Assembly: GCA_013397075.1 (NCBI GenBank)
Contig: VWZS01003477.1
Span: 2,553,563 to 2,617,562 of the forward strand
DNA: 64,000 nt
DNA from: Rhabdornis inornatus
Lineage: Eukaryota; Chordata; Aves; Passeriformes; Rhabdornithidae
Direction of reading: 5' to 3'
A program made the translations under genes and the position numbers. Positions 1 through 14,300 of the stretch are shown piece by piece (position 1 is the first letter of the stretch; each line of letters opens with the position of its first letter). The notes under the pieces were generated by a model. It had not been told where the DNA came from. It was given only the letters and a program-made list of their open reading frames with translations, and ran no database searches.

Positions 1-3000
1 TCCCTTCTTTATGAGCAATAATGTCAAATCCCAAAACAGCTAAAAGGTGAAGTTTACTCCACGGCCTTCCCAGGATTCACTCTATTGCTGAATTATGCTT
101 TCTGCCCAGAAAGCCACCTCCCAAATCTCAGATAAAGTAGAAATTACCCTCAGTGAAAGAAAATCTCACTTAAGATCCATGACCTTAATACTGTCAGCAG
201 ACAAATCTGTGCCAGCTACACTTCATTTTTTTCCCCTGCAAGATCTATTCCAAAGCAGCTGAGATGTTTCAATTTTTCTCTGAACTTATAATTTTCAGCT
301 CAGTTTATATGTATACCTCCTCCCCACAGCCATTGTGCTTGCTGTTGAGCTTGAGAGGACATGAAACATTTTCCCTGGCACCTGCAATAGTCCTGGGATC
401 CCTCTTTAAAGCCAAAATTACATATTCACAGTAGGAAGACTGGTTCAGATAATCACAGGTCCAGAGGCCTGGACTACTACTTAGGCTGGAAATACCAGAA
501 GATTAGTTTTTTCCAGTGCTGTTTCCCTAATCTTGTTTCTGGAATATGATGGAAAAAGGCACACAAGAAATACTTTACAGTAAGGCAGAAGAGTCTAGGG
601 GAGAGAATGGACTCTGCATATTTTAGAAAAGACCTTATTTTAGACTTAGTTTCATACAATAGTGAAAACTTATGTGTGAATAAAGTTAGTTGCCTCTTTT
701 TCAAACTGTAGAAAGTAACACAAAATCTATTGCCAGTAACTTGTAGATATTGTCCTGTGGATAAATATCTCCCATAATAGTTATTCAATATATTTTACTA
801 TACGGAACTAAGCATGTGTTTAGTTTGCAGAGAAAGACTTGTGGTGTTTTTGTTTTTTTGTTGCTGTGTTGCTTGGATTTTGTTTCCTTTTTTTTTTTTT
901 TTTTTTTTTGGCAGGGGAAGGTAGGAAGGTAGGAAAGGGCTTGTTTCTCTGGAGAAAGCAGACTAAACCAGAATAGCTGCATTGGCTCCATTTCAATTAG
1001 AAGATACAGTACATTATTTACATGTAGTGATGGGTTGATCTTGGTCATCTGCCAGCCACCCTCTCCGCCACTTTCTTGCTCTCTCTCATCAAGAAGATGG
1101 AGGAGAAAATTATGGAAAGTCTCCTGACTTGAGATAAAGACAGGTAATTTATCAATTACCATCACAGGCAAAATGGAATTGACTTGCAGAAAGTATCACT
1201 ACATGTCTATTGGGTGTAGGTGGCCAAGTGTTTATGATGGGGAACTGTATCCAGCACAGTGTAGCCCTGAAGACCCTCCCCATGCTCCCTCTGCCTTCCC
1301 ATTCCCAACACCTGGCTGGCCTCATCCAACACACATGCACTGACGAAGTGTCCCCTAGCAGAGACACTGGAAGTGTCTTTACAATGAAGGTCCTTGAGCC
1401 CAAATTATGTTTTATGGACTCGATGTTTTTTGAGCTCATGGCCAAGGAGTGGCAAAACCACCATGGGTCAGCATGATGCTGTGTTATTTAATTAACTCTA
1501 TTGGGGCGTCTGAGGTTTTCTTCCTCTTTCTTTTTTAATATTTAGTCTGCCACTGAAATATGCATGAAAATATGGCGGTGAGATGTAACAAATGAGCAAT
1601 GACAAAAGATCCGTTAATGCAAACAACATAGGGTGGGCACAGATGACATGGGAGATACAGAGGAATGACCAGGCTGGCAGGCTGCATTATGGCCATGAGA
1701 AATTGAAATATACTATTTAAGTGAAATTAAGGCTTCTTCTCTTTTTTTTTTGTAGACATCACTTATGTGATTTCTTTCAGCAGCTCAACTGGCTTAAATA
1801 TCTACTTCAAATTTTCTGTAACTCCAAACCTGCAGTCTGAAGTTTCCACCAGTGCAATGTAGCCGCTAAATCAGACCTTATTTTCTCCAGATGTTGAGCG
1901 TCTGTCATTCTTAATTAAAGGAACAGGAGTTAGTGCTGTGGAAAAGCATGTGCTTTTAAAGGTGACTTGCAGTGGGATGGAGAACTGGAATTTTGCCCTC
2001 TCTTCTTCTTCATGATGTGAAAGAAAAGCTAGAGAACTTTCTCCTTCTGAGGTTGAGTTTATTTTATTTAAGTGATGTGCTTAGAAGTATCAGGAATATA
2101 AAATCAGGTATTTCCTGGTTTTGCTAGGGGACTCTTTGGAGGCTTCATCTCCGCATATTATTTATTTGTCCTGAGGTATGGCTGAGAAGGGATCAGTGCT
2201 GCACTGCACATATGTGATTCGTGCAGCATCTGGCACAATCTTTATTTGCTCTTAAAAGCTCTGTGGGTTTTAAATCTTAAACAAAGGAGTGTTTTCTCAC
2301 AAGTTTTTTTAGGTAGAGCTGTTGAATTAGAGTGTTTGATTTAAGAAAGGGAAACAAAATTCCTTCTCCATTTAATCAGTGTGGGCAGAAAATATTTGGT
2401 TTGGCCTTACACGGTTAACCTGGGAAACATTCAGTATATCATTGTTTATGGCTAAAATGTTTTGTATAAATGTTTTTAGAATTGTGAACATAACAGACTT
2501 TCAAATATTTGGTTTACATTAGTGAACTTTCTCTAAATAGAAGATGGTAGTCAACAATGGAAAAGATACTTTAATTTTCTTCAGCCTCAATAAAACTAAA
2601 TATTTTGGACAATATATTTAGATCAGTTGGAATATTTCAATTCTCATTATGTTTTTGGGGTTTTTTTGCTGCCATAACAAGATAGATTTTTCTCCTGGTT
2701 TTAAAGGTTTCCTATTAGAAACTATTAATGGACTATTGCATGAAATATGGATTACAATTCTGAATTCTAGAAATAAAAAATTAAGGCCCAAAACAAAACA
2801 TGTGAATTAAAAAATTAGCAAATATTCAGGGACCTTTATGAGATTTGTACCAAAGGAACAAAACCAGAAACATATTGATTCTGTTTTCATTTGTAGAGTA
2901 CCTCTGAAAGAAATTTAACTCAAATTTTTAAGTAGGAATCTATCCTTTGGAGCTTGGTTTCCCTTCAACTCTCTTGGTACTTCTGGCGACTCTGAAAGAC

Positions 3001-6000
3001 TTAATTGTGCAGAGACAAGCTAACTTTTTCAGCTGAGTCAGAGGCACCCATAAAATCTGAGCAGTTCGAATCAGATGGGGAAAATGTAAACAGACTCAAT
3101 CATGCATGAAAGCTTTCTCACAGTATGAAAACGTAGAATATAATTTGAGTTTCAGAAGTGCAAAAACTTGTATTGTTTGCATGGTGAGACCAGGGTTAAT
3201 AAAAGAGGTGCTGAAGCAGAAAGCTGGCTTCCACAGACACGAGGAGCAGAGCATGAAGGTTTTTTCACTGAACAAGGATTAATCAAGCATCTTTGACAGT
3301 TTAAAAAGACACTTCATGCAAGGAAGTGTTAGTATCTTTTCATCTGTATGGAAAAGATGATCCACAAAATCACTAAGACAACTTCCCTGGCCCTGTATGC
3401 TTAGCTGCCCTTGATTTCATAAGAAAACAAAAGCATGGAAGAAAAGACAGAACTGACTTTTGTAGATAAATTTATGGGCTAATGTGTTACTTTTGCTCTG
3501 GTTTAAGAGTGGAGTGGAAGGATGTACTAGATTATTTTGTACTATGATATTTTAAACAGTAGCCAGAAGCTTTAAACAGATTAGTGCAGCACAGAGTTAA
3601 TTTTCCAAACTTGGTCTTTTATCTTACAGATTGAAAGCCTTTGTTAAACTGAATTATTTCATTTTTCTTCTTGCTTTGGACCACATGTAATTGTAATGAG
3701 AATGAATCCTGAAAAATGTAGCATTAGGATGGTGTGGTGAAGTTCCAAAACCTAAGAAGTTTTTATATGTAGCTAATATGCTTCCTATTAACACCGTCAA
3801 TAGTGATCCTTCATTCCTGCAAGCATATGTTCTGTAGTTTCTTTTTGATTAGCATTTGAGTTGGAAACAATCTGCCTACATTGTCAGGGGTTCTTTAGAT
3901 ATTGTGAGAGGATATAAAGACCCCTTTATCTCTTACTTCTCTTCAATTTTTTCGGGATCCTTTTATCTTAAAGGATTATCTTAAAAATGCCTATTTTGTT
4001 AAAATAGCTCAGTCTCAATTTTTGTATAACCTGTGTTTAAAGAACATTACAGCTTTTCACTTTAAAAAACAAGCAGGCAGGAAAATATTAGTAGTTGTGG
4101 CATTCAGTCTAGTTAGGTGTGACTAAACCTCAAACTAACAATGAGTTTTAACATGTTATGCGTGATTTACAGAAAATAAAATTAAACTCTGATGGATCTT
4201 CTTCACACTGAGGTAAAAAAAACCAACCAAACAAACCCAAAAACAAAACCACAGCTTTACTGAGGAAAAATAGAGTGTGAGCTGAAAACTACAGCTTTTT
4301 TGATTTTCAAGATAAAAAGTAGATCTGAATAGGGAAATTGGCTCTTCCAAGACCTCCTTTTTGTATGAAAGGGAGCGATACTAGAGAGGCTTTAAGGATT
4401 TCACATTCACACAGTTGTGAAACAGCTGATTCAAGGTACACCACAGTGAAGCACATTGATCATTAGAGAAATGCAGATTAGAGAAATGCACAGACTTTCA
4501 AAGAAACTATGAAAATGAAAACCTTCTTCTACATTCAAAAACCCCAAAGCTTCCAACTCTGGGGATATTGAGGCAAGAAATACTACACAGCAAGTCCTAG
4601 GAGACAGTGTGACCAAGGGAATGATGTTAAGGGTACTGTGGGATTGGATCTCTTGCTTGCACACTTTTCTGGTGAGCTGTCTTTCACAGTCTGCAATCAG
4701 GAACTTCCTCTTGCCTTGCTGGAAGTCACACTCTTCCATTTTTAACCTTGTTTATTTTTAACAAATTAATTCAATATACCTGACAAATTGTCATGCTTTT
4801 TAATTTCCCTTGAGTTAACATAAGGTAATGTTGTAGACAAAGGCTTTTATTTTTTGAGATCCAGGCAAACTTAAGGGCCTGCTGGAAGGGATTTGAGATC
4901 TGGTGATGTCAGCTGTCAGGATGTAGGGGACAAACGCCCTCTCAGGAGTTCCCTGTGTACTTAGAAAGGAGGCCTGAAGTGATGGCAGAACCTGTGGCTT
5001 CAGAAGCAACATATTCTTGTGCAGATGGTGTACTTAAACAGGAACGCTTATAAATAATGGTGGCAGCTTGAATTTTCCTTCATCTCTTGTGCCTTTTGGC
5101 AAGTCTCTGAAGTTGTAAAGGTGATCATTATTTAAGGATGTGTGCTCCCCTTAAGCACGCAGGTTTTCTTGCACAGAGCTCACTGAAAGTCAGGATGTTT
5201 AGGTTTTATCCAGAAGCCTCAAGGTTGTAATTTTCTTCAGTGAAGAAGATCCAAGAAGTTAATCAGAGATGAGCTTTTTGCATTATTGACAAAACAGAAT
5301 TGTGCCTTATTGGTCCATTCTGAGGCAACTGGTTCTGACTTGGTGTCTCCAGCACACTGCAGCTTTCCAGAGGACAGGAAAGCTTCTCTGCAGTGGGCAA
5401 CACGTGAAATGAGCCAGTGGGGGTGAAAGTTTCATCCCGACTCCCTGATTAGATATTGGTTGACTTAGTTGAGTATGGAGCTTTAATGCAGCTCATACAA
5501 CTGGTAGAAGACTATTTTTGCGTGAGCTGCATCCTACAAAATCTCGGTGTGAATTTTGCTTCAGGAATTACATTGCATTCTCAGACTAATCATGTAATGT
5601 TTCTTGAGAATACTTCTTTTCTCATAGTTTTCTAAACCAACAGGGGGCTTGAACAAAAAGCCTTTAATCACTAGCTATGTCTATATAGTTTAAAGAAACC
5701 TGTAATAGACAGTTTGAAACCATATTATGCAATGTTGTAAAAATCAGTGCTGGACACACTTATGAAATTTTAATCTAAAACCAATATTTGCTTAAACAGA
5801 CTTCATGCTGGTATCTTTTTAAGTATTTTCTTTGCAGGTCTTGTAATACTTAGAAGACAGTGAAAAATTCATTTGATTTTGAACAAAATATCATAAGAAT
5901 GTACCTTTTGTACAAGGACCTAAACAGCTAAATCAGAGTAATAAGTAAAGTGAGCTATTCTACATAGATGAATGTAATCAGTTGATATCATTAAAAGTCA

Positions 6001-8610
6001 AGTTAAAGTATTGGAGAGGGATACACAATATAATTTCATGTCAAGAAATGGTTGCACAAACTATCCATTAAATGCCTATAGGAATGCATTAACATTTTTC
6101 AGTTTAACCTTCATAACCTTGATAACAAGCCAGAAACAGTTAATTCCACTTCTCTGCCCTTTTTTATTAAAAAGACAAATGAACATGAACACAGAATACT
6201 CTAGTAATTTTACATACCCTAAAAAGGTCCCTTTTTCTCCATGAATGTAGAAATTCTGATCTTAGTACCTCTTATTTGTGCACCTATATAGTTTCATCCA
6301 CTTCAGGGCAGCTTCTTGTGAGCCTTCACTTAATCATGTAGAAAATTAGGAGTAATTTTTATTCATTCTGAGGATCACAACCTTGACTGTAATAAGGGAA
6401 ATCATTGTCCTTTAGTTTTTTATTAAGAACATAGGCTATAGCCACTCTTCTTGATGACAGCAGCCAAGGCCAAAGGCAGAGAAGAAAAATCATACAAGTG
6501 AAACTGCATCTGTCTTATTTACAGTAGGAATATAACATTTTTTTTGGTGAGAATATTCTCCCTTTGACCAGGGGAATCTTGAAAGATTTTTCAGTTTCCC
6601 ATTCTTTATAATTATTTTAGGGATGGATCCTAGCCACCTTTACTTGCTCCTAAAGGAACTCTGCCTTGATAAAACATGCAAAAGATTAGTCTTGAAATTC
6701 GAAAACCTAAACAGTTGAAAATAACCAGGGTATATTGACTTATGGCAGGTACTTTCCCAGCACTGCTCTCACAGCAGACTCCAGCTCTTACATCGTCTTG
6801 CCAGTGAAGATTTACCCTTCTTGCCCATTTATTCCTCCCCTGGGTGCTGGATTCAATGGAAATAAAAAAATAAGTCTTCATTAGCAATTCTGTAAGAGCC
6901 TTTGATCAGATGTCTCATTTAGGGGAAGAAAGGAAGAGTGGAAGGAGAAGGCCACATGGTTATTGCTCCTTATTACTGCTGGCTGTTCTCTCCAGCCTTC
7001 CTGTTTCCGATGCTGACATGTCAAAAATCTCTAGCGATGTCAGTGTTTTTAAAATAAATACACAGTTTCACTTCTCATGTGTGCCTTGACTCTTTAGAAA
7101 AGAACAAACTCTGCACTTCAATCTCTATCTAATTTTTGCTGGATGCAGTGTGGATGTATCCCTTCTTTAGACACAGGAAGTCTAAATGACTGACAGTTGT
7201 TAGTTCCTGCTATGCAAATATCCCCTCAATTATTACAGTTGTGTGGGAATGTGCATATGAACTTTGGTAGAGAGACCAGCTCTGACAGAGGCAGTGATTC
7301 CCTCACTCACCATCCCAGTCTCTGTGTGCTTTGGGTTAGCAATAGCTGCCTACCCCTGAAAGGGATAGGTCCAGTTTTCCTTATTTCTGAGGTGAAATCT
7401 TCACTTTGATCTAAATCTTTTCTTACTGAAAAAGGACCACAGTAACTAAAGGAAGTGAGAAAGCTCTGGTTTCTGCTGCTGGAGGTTCACAGCAAGAGAC
7501 CTCACACAACCATCCTATAAAACTGTCCCCAGAGGATCTGTTTGCTAACAGTTGTTAGGAGTGGAGTGTGGAGGGCACTGAACCCCCCTCAGGGCTCCAG
7601 CACTGCTTTTGCCACAGACCCATGCTAGATTACCATTACAGTCTATGCAGTGCCAGAGAATGTTCTGGATTCTTGGAAGAGCTCGGAACAAAGTTGTCTG
7701 ACAGCCACTCTCGCCTATTTTCTGTCTTCCAGTTCTATGGATTAAAGCAATGAAGTCTGGACTAGGAAGGCAACTTCTGCTTCCAGAACACTGACAAAAT
7801 ATTGGAAAAGAGAAACAAATTGGAATAGTCCATTATTAACCTGCTTTTTCCCACCTCACCATTTCTCCTCACTTTTCTGCAATGGCCATGGGCTATTCCT
7901 CCTGAAGTTTCTGCTTACCAACCTTCTTTTACCTGTGCATGTTGTAAAAAATCCATCTGGTATTGTGTCTAGCATTGCATACAGACACCTTCCCTTCTCG
8001 ATTTACCTTGTTCAATTTTACAACAGTAAATAGTGTGATCTTATTTCTATTCTAGTGTCTCCAATGCAAAAAGCTGTCTGATCTTTGTTCTAGCCTGACA
8101 AGTCAGGTTTTGTATGCAGACCAACATGACTAGAGATTTTCAGCCTGACTCTAGCTAACAAAGCATAAAAGAGACAAGGCTCATATATTCTTACAGTTCC
8201 CACACTGGTCATATTAAATACAAATTACAGACATGACAGATTAACTTTATCCTGTTAAATCAATTGGGGATGTAGAAAAATTTTGCCACTGGCCACATGA
8301 CTGGTATGTTTGATCCTTTCTCCAATTTAGCAGCTCTGTTTTCCATTTGGACAGTCTCTGCCCTGCAGAGCATATACTTTACTACACCATTGTGCTGTTT
8401 AGTCACAAACATGATCATCTCAAAGTTTATTAATAACCTGCAGTGACTTTGCATTGGAGGGAGGAGCTTATCTTAGAGCATCTTAGAAATTACTGCAGAC
8501 CCAGCAGCCTTTACCTTTACAGGAAGGCAGGAAGTGGGAGAGATGCCTCAGCATCAAAATCTGTGACATATGACAGGGTTAATGCTTCTCCTGTTTGGAG
8601 TCCCCTGCAG
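1..8610. other. Unique AT-rich non-coding sequence
   Basis: I see no gene here. Open frames on both strands are short (at most 128 codons), biased toward Phe, Leu, Ser and Lys as expected from AT-rich DNA, and match no family I recognise. The longest, on the minus strand at 785-1171, runs through a homopolymer and is not credible. The only clear repeat is the T tract near 0.9 kb. No CR1 3' signature is visible. Confidence 0.6.
888..909. repeat. Poly(T) tract, 22 nt
   Basis: This is an uninterrupted run of 22 T, preceded by a T- and G-rich stretch from about 846. It could be a simple expansion or the remnant of a poly(A) tail on a minus-strand retrocopy. No retrocopied gene is recognisable on its right-hand side. 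Such runs are length-variable and prone to assembly error. Confidence 0.9.
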
Positions 8611-8732
8611 CTTCATGCTTCACCATTTTGTAGGAGACGAAGTGAGAAATGCAGACATCCTGAAGACAGCAAAGTCTGTAGGGGCCTTCCAGGAGGAGAG
8701 GCATAGGAAAGCTTCTAGGCTGAACATGGAAG
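8611..8732 (+). other. Candidate exon (122 nt), gene unknown
   Basis: The segment is preceded by a pyrimidine-rich acceptor context (CTTCTCCTGTTTGGAGTCCC then CTGCAG) and followed by a near-consensus donor (GGAAG|GTAAGG). One frame is open throughout and gives a mixed, charged peptide containing VGDEVRNADILKTAKS and FQEERHRKASRLNMEG. It resembles soluble coding sequence more than AT-rich noise. Against it, other frames on both strands are also open, so openness alone is weak evidence, and I recognise no family. A non-coding RNA exon is equally possible. Confidence 0.2.
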
Positions 8733-10287
8733 GTAAGGCTGGACCTACCAGAATAATGCAAATATTAGATACAACGCTACAGTGCAATGGCTTTTTGCAT
8801 TTGGGTAAGTGAAAATCTGAAGACATACAAATACAGACAAGCCTACCATATATGCTAATTTAAGTAAATATTATGTATAAATACATGAGTGTATACTTGT
8901 ATTTAAGTATGGGAAAATAAATTGTATTATTACTATTATGTACTATGTCTCCAAAAATCCTCCTTCTTTCCTTCATTTGCTAATATAAACGCCCACAAAA
9001 TTTTATTTTTGCTGAATGCTTGAATACTATTTGGTGATGCTAAAATTGTAGCTAAGAAAAATAAGAGGACCTTGGTATTGGCTTTTTAACACCATAACAC
9101 TGGAATACTACAATGTGTGAATTTTTTTCCCAGATGACTCAAGCTTCCTCAAAGCAGAACAGCTCCCCTTGTGCTGCTTTTCTCAAGTTATACTTAAAAT
9201 GACCCATAAGCAGAGTGAGACTGGATGAACATCTCTTTCTTCCACAGCCCTGTGAATTTTTAATGCCTGGCATTAAGGTGAAAATCATCATTTCTCTCTG
9301 CCTGCTGGGCGATGGGCCATCAATTAAATTCTCTTTTGTCCATATGTAAAATAGCTAATGGTTGCAGCTTCTTTCCATAATAGAGCCATTAGTGGTAATC
9401 TGCCCCTCTCTGCCAACTGATTTACTCAGATGGGTATAGAAGAATTGGCAGTAATGTGCTATATAAACCTGGCTCTGTAGATGTCCTGAAAGCAGCAAAG
9501 GTCTCTCAATTTGATACTTTGCTGCACTGTATGGCTGTTTGACATGTAACATAATCATATACTAGTGTGGTTGTGGTTGAATATTTTGAATGTGGTTGTA
9601 TATTCCAAGATTTTAGTTTACACAAATCTGATTCATGATCTGACATAATGTACATATGAAATATTTTCAATTTGGTAGTGTGAATCTGATTCACATTGAT
9701 TATATTCAGTGCTGGTTTTCAAAGCTCTAAATTATCTTCAGTGTTTGCTAGCTTACAAATGCAGCAGATAACTGTTACAGAATTTGAAACCCTTTGAATA
9801 TATGCCCATTTGACTGTGGAACAATTAATATTTTACTTTTTTTTTAAGTTTTACTCTCTAAAGAACTCTAGCTCTTTTTTGGGAGGTGGGGAACACAGCA
9901 GGGGGGATCTTGTGTTCCATTGTAATGGTAAAGGAAGAAAGGAAAGCAAAGTAGAGACATCTTGTGAACAGTGATAAATGTTTCAGTCATGCACTTACCC
10001 ACACCAGTGTGCAGTGGATGAATAATCAGTAAGATAAACCATCATTTTCTTTGTATTTGATGTTTGACAAATTTAATAAGCTAAGTAACTTATTCGGTAA
10101 AAAATGGCAATGATCCAGGGGAATGTGTTTTTATTTTTCATTTTCCCTGGGTTGAAAGCCAATAATGTATATGCAACTGTCACAAGATTTATCATTACTC
10201 GAACATATAGGAAGACTACAGCAATATGGAAGAACTCTGCAATGATTAGGAAAGCTGGAGACAGCATTTATAAGTGAAGTTGCCAAA
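8733..10287. other. Non-coding sequence, possible conserved element near 9.2-9.45 kb
   Basis: No gene is supported. The part from about 9230 to 9450 has mixed composition with TAAT-type homeodomain cores (ATCAATTAAATT, TAGCTAATGG, CCATTAGTGG) and no repeat signature, the texture often seen in conserved non-coding elements. Conservation cannot be judged from one sequence. Confidence 0.3.
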
Positions 10288-11395
10288 AGAATCATAGAAT
10301 CATATCACAGAATCACAGAATGGCTTGGTTTGGAAGAGACCGTAAAGATCACATAGTTACAATTCCTGTGACATGGGCAGGGACACCTTCCACTAGCCCA
10401 GGTTGCTCAGAGCCCCACCCAACCTGGTCTTGAAGACTTTCAGGGTTGGAGCCCCCACAGTTTCTCTTGGCAACCTGTTCTAGTGTTTTACCATCCTCTC
10501 AGTAAAGTATTCCTTCCTAATATCTGATCTAAATCTACTCAGTTTGAAGCTATACCCCCTTGCTCTCTCACTACATGCTCTTGTAAAAGTTTGTGTCTAT
10601 CTTGTAGGCTCCTTTCAGGTGCTGAAAGACCACAATTAGGTCATCCTGAAGACTTCACTTCTCCAGGCTGAACCCCAATTCTCTCATCCATCCCTCACAG
10701 GAGAATTTTTCCATCCCTCTAAGCATCTTGGTTTGTCCTTCCTCTGTATTCCATCAAGCAGGTCCACGCCCTTCTTGTGCTGGGGATTCCAGAGTTGGAT
10801 GCAGTGCTTTAGATGGGGTCTCACAAGACTTGAAAAGAAGGGACCTGCTACCTGCACTTCTTTCAGTGCAACAGAGGATACAGTTGGATTTCAGGGATGC
10901 AAATGCATGTGGCTGGCTCATGTACAGCCTCTCATCCACCAGCACCATCCCCAGCCTGTTTTGATGCCAGGTGCAGCACCTTGCTCTTGGTCTGGTTAAA
11001 CCTCATGAGATTTCCATTTCTCCAGCTTGTTCAAGTCCCTCTACATGGCAATCTGTCTTTCAGCTGTGTTGGCCACACACTGAATTTGGCATAATCTGCA
11101 AATTTGCTGTGGGTGCACTTGATACCTTCATCTCTGTCATTAACGAAGATATTAAATGATACCACTTGTCACTGGTGTCCATCAGGAATCTGAGCCATTG
11201 ACCACTATCCACTGGGTGTGATCATCCAACCTGTTTCTTATCCATCTAACAGTCCACCCATTGAATCTTTCTTCCTCCCATTTCGAGAGAAAACTGCTGG
11301 GGGGGAGGATTGTGTCAGAGGCTTTACAGAAGTCCAGATAAATGGCATATTTAGTTTTTCACTTGTCCACTGATGCAGTCACTTTTAAAAAGGGC
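10288..11395 (-). mobile_element. CR1 LINE, 5'-truncated, with reverse-transcriptase remnant
   Basis: The left edge has the reverse complement of the CR1 3' terminus (ATCATAGAATC repeats, then GGTTTGGAAGAGACC), so the element runs leftward on the minus strand. At about 1.1 kb it is the longest CR1 copy in the window and reaches into the C-terminal part of ORF2. Reading minus, 11088-11105 encodes a degraded form of the CR1 reverse-transcriptase catalytic box: the family FADD reads FADY here, within SKFADYAKF. Upstream of it is FNIFVNDRDEGIKC, a good match to the CR1 FNIFINDLDEG-type segment. Lost catalytic aspartate, frameshifts and stops show it is dead. The 5' edge fades near an A-rich run, so the right boundary is approximate. 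Confidence 0.93.
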
Positions 11396-14300
11396 TTTAA
11401 AAAAAGGAGATACCTTTCTTGAACCACTAAACTGTTAAATAATTAAAAGATATGATCTATGAAGAGAGTGCTTCTGGCCTGAAAGTAATTCACCTAAAGG
11501 CCAATGTTTACTCCAGGATATAAATGAAATATTTGAGGCTGCTTCCTTTTTCAATAATATGAGGGAGGAATTTAAAAAATGGGCAGAAGTGATACTGGAG
11601 AGATGTTTCAAAAGCTTTTATCAGTAATCCCCCTCTACCCTCATTTAAGTTTAAAGCAGAATCCCAAGGAGTTGATACCAAAATGAAGTTAGACCAATAC
11701 TGAATGCTCTTGAAATTTCCATAGTCCTATGTGTTTGTGCACAAGCATTTACATTAAGGTTATGTATGTATACATTGCAATTACTGTATCTGTGTCCAGT
11801 AAACAGATACATACTTTCTTGCTCTCTGCTTGCTTTTCTTGTCTGGCACACTCTGCGAATTGTTTCCAGTTTGGGTCATTTCTGTCCTCCTGCCAGTTTT
11901 CCAGTCCAGTGTGATCCAAATTAAATAATCTTCTATTGTGCCTTTCCTGATGAATATCAGATTAATCTTAGCAGAATGTGGGACTTTGCCTGACAAGATG
12001 ATTACTGCAATATTTAAACAACCCTTAGGGCCTTAATTCACTAACAATTTGTGTTTGTCCCTATATGTGAGTGCTGTTTCTGCCTTTTGAATGCCCAGGT
12101 GCACCCTGCTGTGAACTGCATTGTCAACTGGAACTTGGTGACATGCACTCACTCTCTTTTGCTGCACAACAGAGTGCTTTAGGTAGAGTCTGAGAAAGGC
12201 TTTAAAGTGCTCCCCCTTCCTGCTCCCCAAACCCCAAGAAGAAATCTTATCCCTAAGAAAAAGAGAAAAATGCTGATGGCAGTCAGTGAGAACCAGGTAA
12301 GGGAGACCCTCTGACACTTGCATTTAAGTAGAGCTGCCATGATCTGCGTTGTGGTGACTGTTGCCACCAGGCACTTGGAGCAAGAGAGGTGCATAGCCTC
12401 TGCTCTCTTCTGGAGCCGGCTGTGAGCGTGGGCTCAGAAGTTGCTGGGGCCAGCCAAGGAAAATCCTTGCTGGAAAGCCCAGTCCACAGTGCAGACACCA
12501 GACAAAGTGGCCAGAATAGAATCTGAGAAGTTTAAAAGGAATTTAAAAATGAAGCCAACACTTAATGAGGCTTGGGAAGAAACTTCCCCTAAGGCCCTGT
12601 TATTGAATAGCTGCTGGCTGTAGGCCTCTTTTTGTTCTCTTTTAGAGCAGCTGGTACTGGCCATTGGTGGAGATGGAAAAGCTGACAGGGTTAGATATGC
12701 CAATGGCTTTCTCAAGGCTTACTCTAATACAGTACAGATTCTTAGCAGAAGAATGCTAAGGACATGATGAGGACATCTTCACGATGTATGAGTGAAGGAA
12801 ACTTCCCACCTTCCTTCTCACATTTGTGTCCAGCCTGTGTCACATTTGTGTCCCAGGATACAGGGTTATGTTTCACTTGCACAGTGTGCCTTTAACTGTC
12901 TGATGTCTGTAGCATAAAGCAACTGGTAGTGTTTAGTGGCTCTCTGCACCAGTAGCTCCGTCTTGAGGGACTGAAATTGATGTAATTTATCATGGCAGGT
13001 GAATATGCAAGCTGTGCCTCTTGCCCCATCACACAGTGTAGCAGAAGAAGCAATAGACAACAAGTCAGAAATAGCTCTTTTCGTTTTTTTTTTTCTCCAG
13101 CTTTCTGAAACAGCAACACTGTGTGTCTGCATGGCTGGAATATCTAGGTACAGTAGCTCCTCTTAATGGTGCTGTGTACTACCACACTGTCAGAACCTGT
13201 TGGGGTTTTATTACTGAACCATTCACTGTGCATCTATTTTGCCAGAAGTGATAATGAAGACTGCATTCTGTTTTGTGACTTTTTTTTTCCAATTGAAAGA
13301 AATTCTTCCTCTGTGTTCATATTTTGTCTTGATGTTTTTGTACTATCGCTTAACACTGAAGTACCCTTTTATCTGTTCTTTAATAGACATATCCCAAGCA
13401 GGACTGAGCAAATGGATGGGACTGTCATTGCCTGGATCAGTATGTTTTTTCCCTCCTCACTTACTAACCATACTGTATTACCCTGGCTTGATAGATTCAT
13501 TAAAAATTAAAGCTTCAGGACTTTTGAATACATCTGCCAGTTCCTCCAGAATTTTAGGATGAAGATTACCAGTCACTTCCACTAGCCTGCAGTGAGCTCC
13601 TCGAGTTTTGGTTCCACCTCAGCGGTGTTACTTGATGTTTCCACAGACTTGTTCTGATTAACCTTCTTGCCTGTGCCTCCACTTCCAGCATCATTTCACT
13701 AATCCATGCCAGAAAGACAGGAAACATGGACGTGAGTCATACCCACAGAGGGTATCCAAGGGATACATAATCCTACTCCCACTTTGAAGGATCCCTCTGC
13801 ATGAATATTGCAACTTGAGTTCAAATATGCCGCTGCTGTTATTTGTAGGAGAGACATTCTGCAGGACAGGGGGGGAAAGACATCAAGTGGCACAGTTTTG
13901 TCTGGGCAGGGACCTGTTTGAACCATTTCTAGGATTTGTCCCGATTAGCCGGGCTCCTCACAGGTGCTGGCTCCACGTTGTCCCCAGGGCAGCCGGTGGG
14001 AACTGCAGCTGCTCCGCACCTCTGCAGCCCAGACTGCTCGTGTCTGGGACTAATCAGAAGTGCTTCAACCATGAAAAGGTTTGTGACTTTGAGAATATTT
14101 TACATATCCCTGTTAAGAAACATCAAAATAACCATAATCCCTTTGCAAACGTTAAGTCTTAACACAATCTTTTACTTGGCTCTGTGTCTGTGAGCAGGCA
14201 TGCACACGTTAACAGGCCTAATGAGCAGAACAGCCAGCAAAACAAAATAAGTAAAACAAATACAATAAAATAAAGTCAAATTAAATTGAATTAAATTAAC

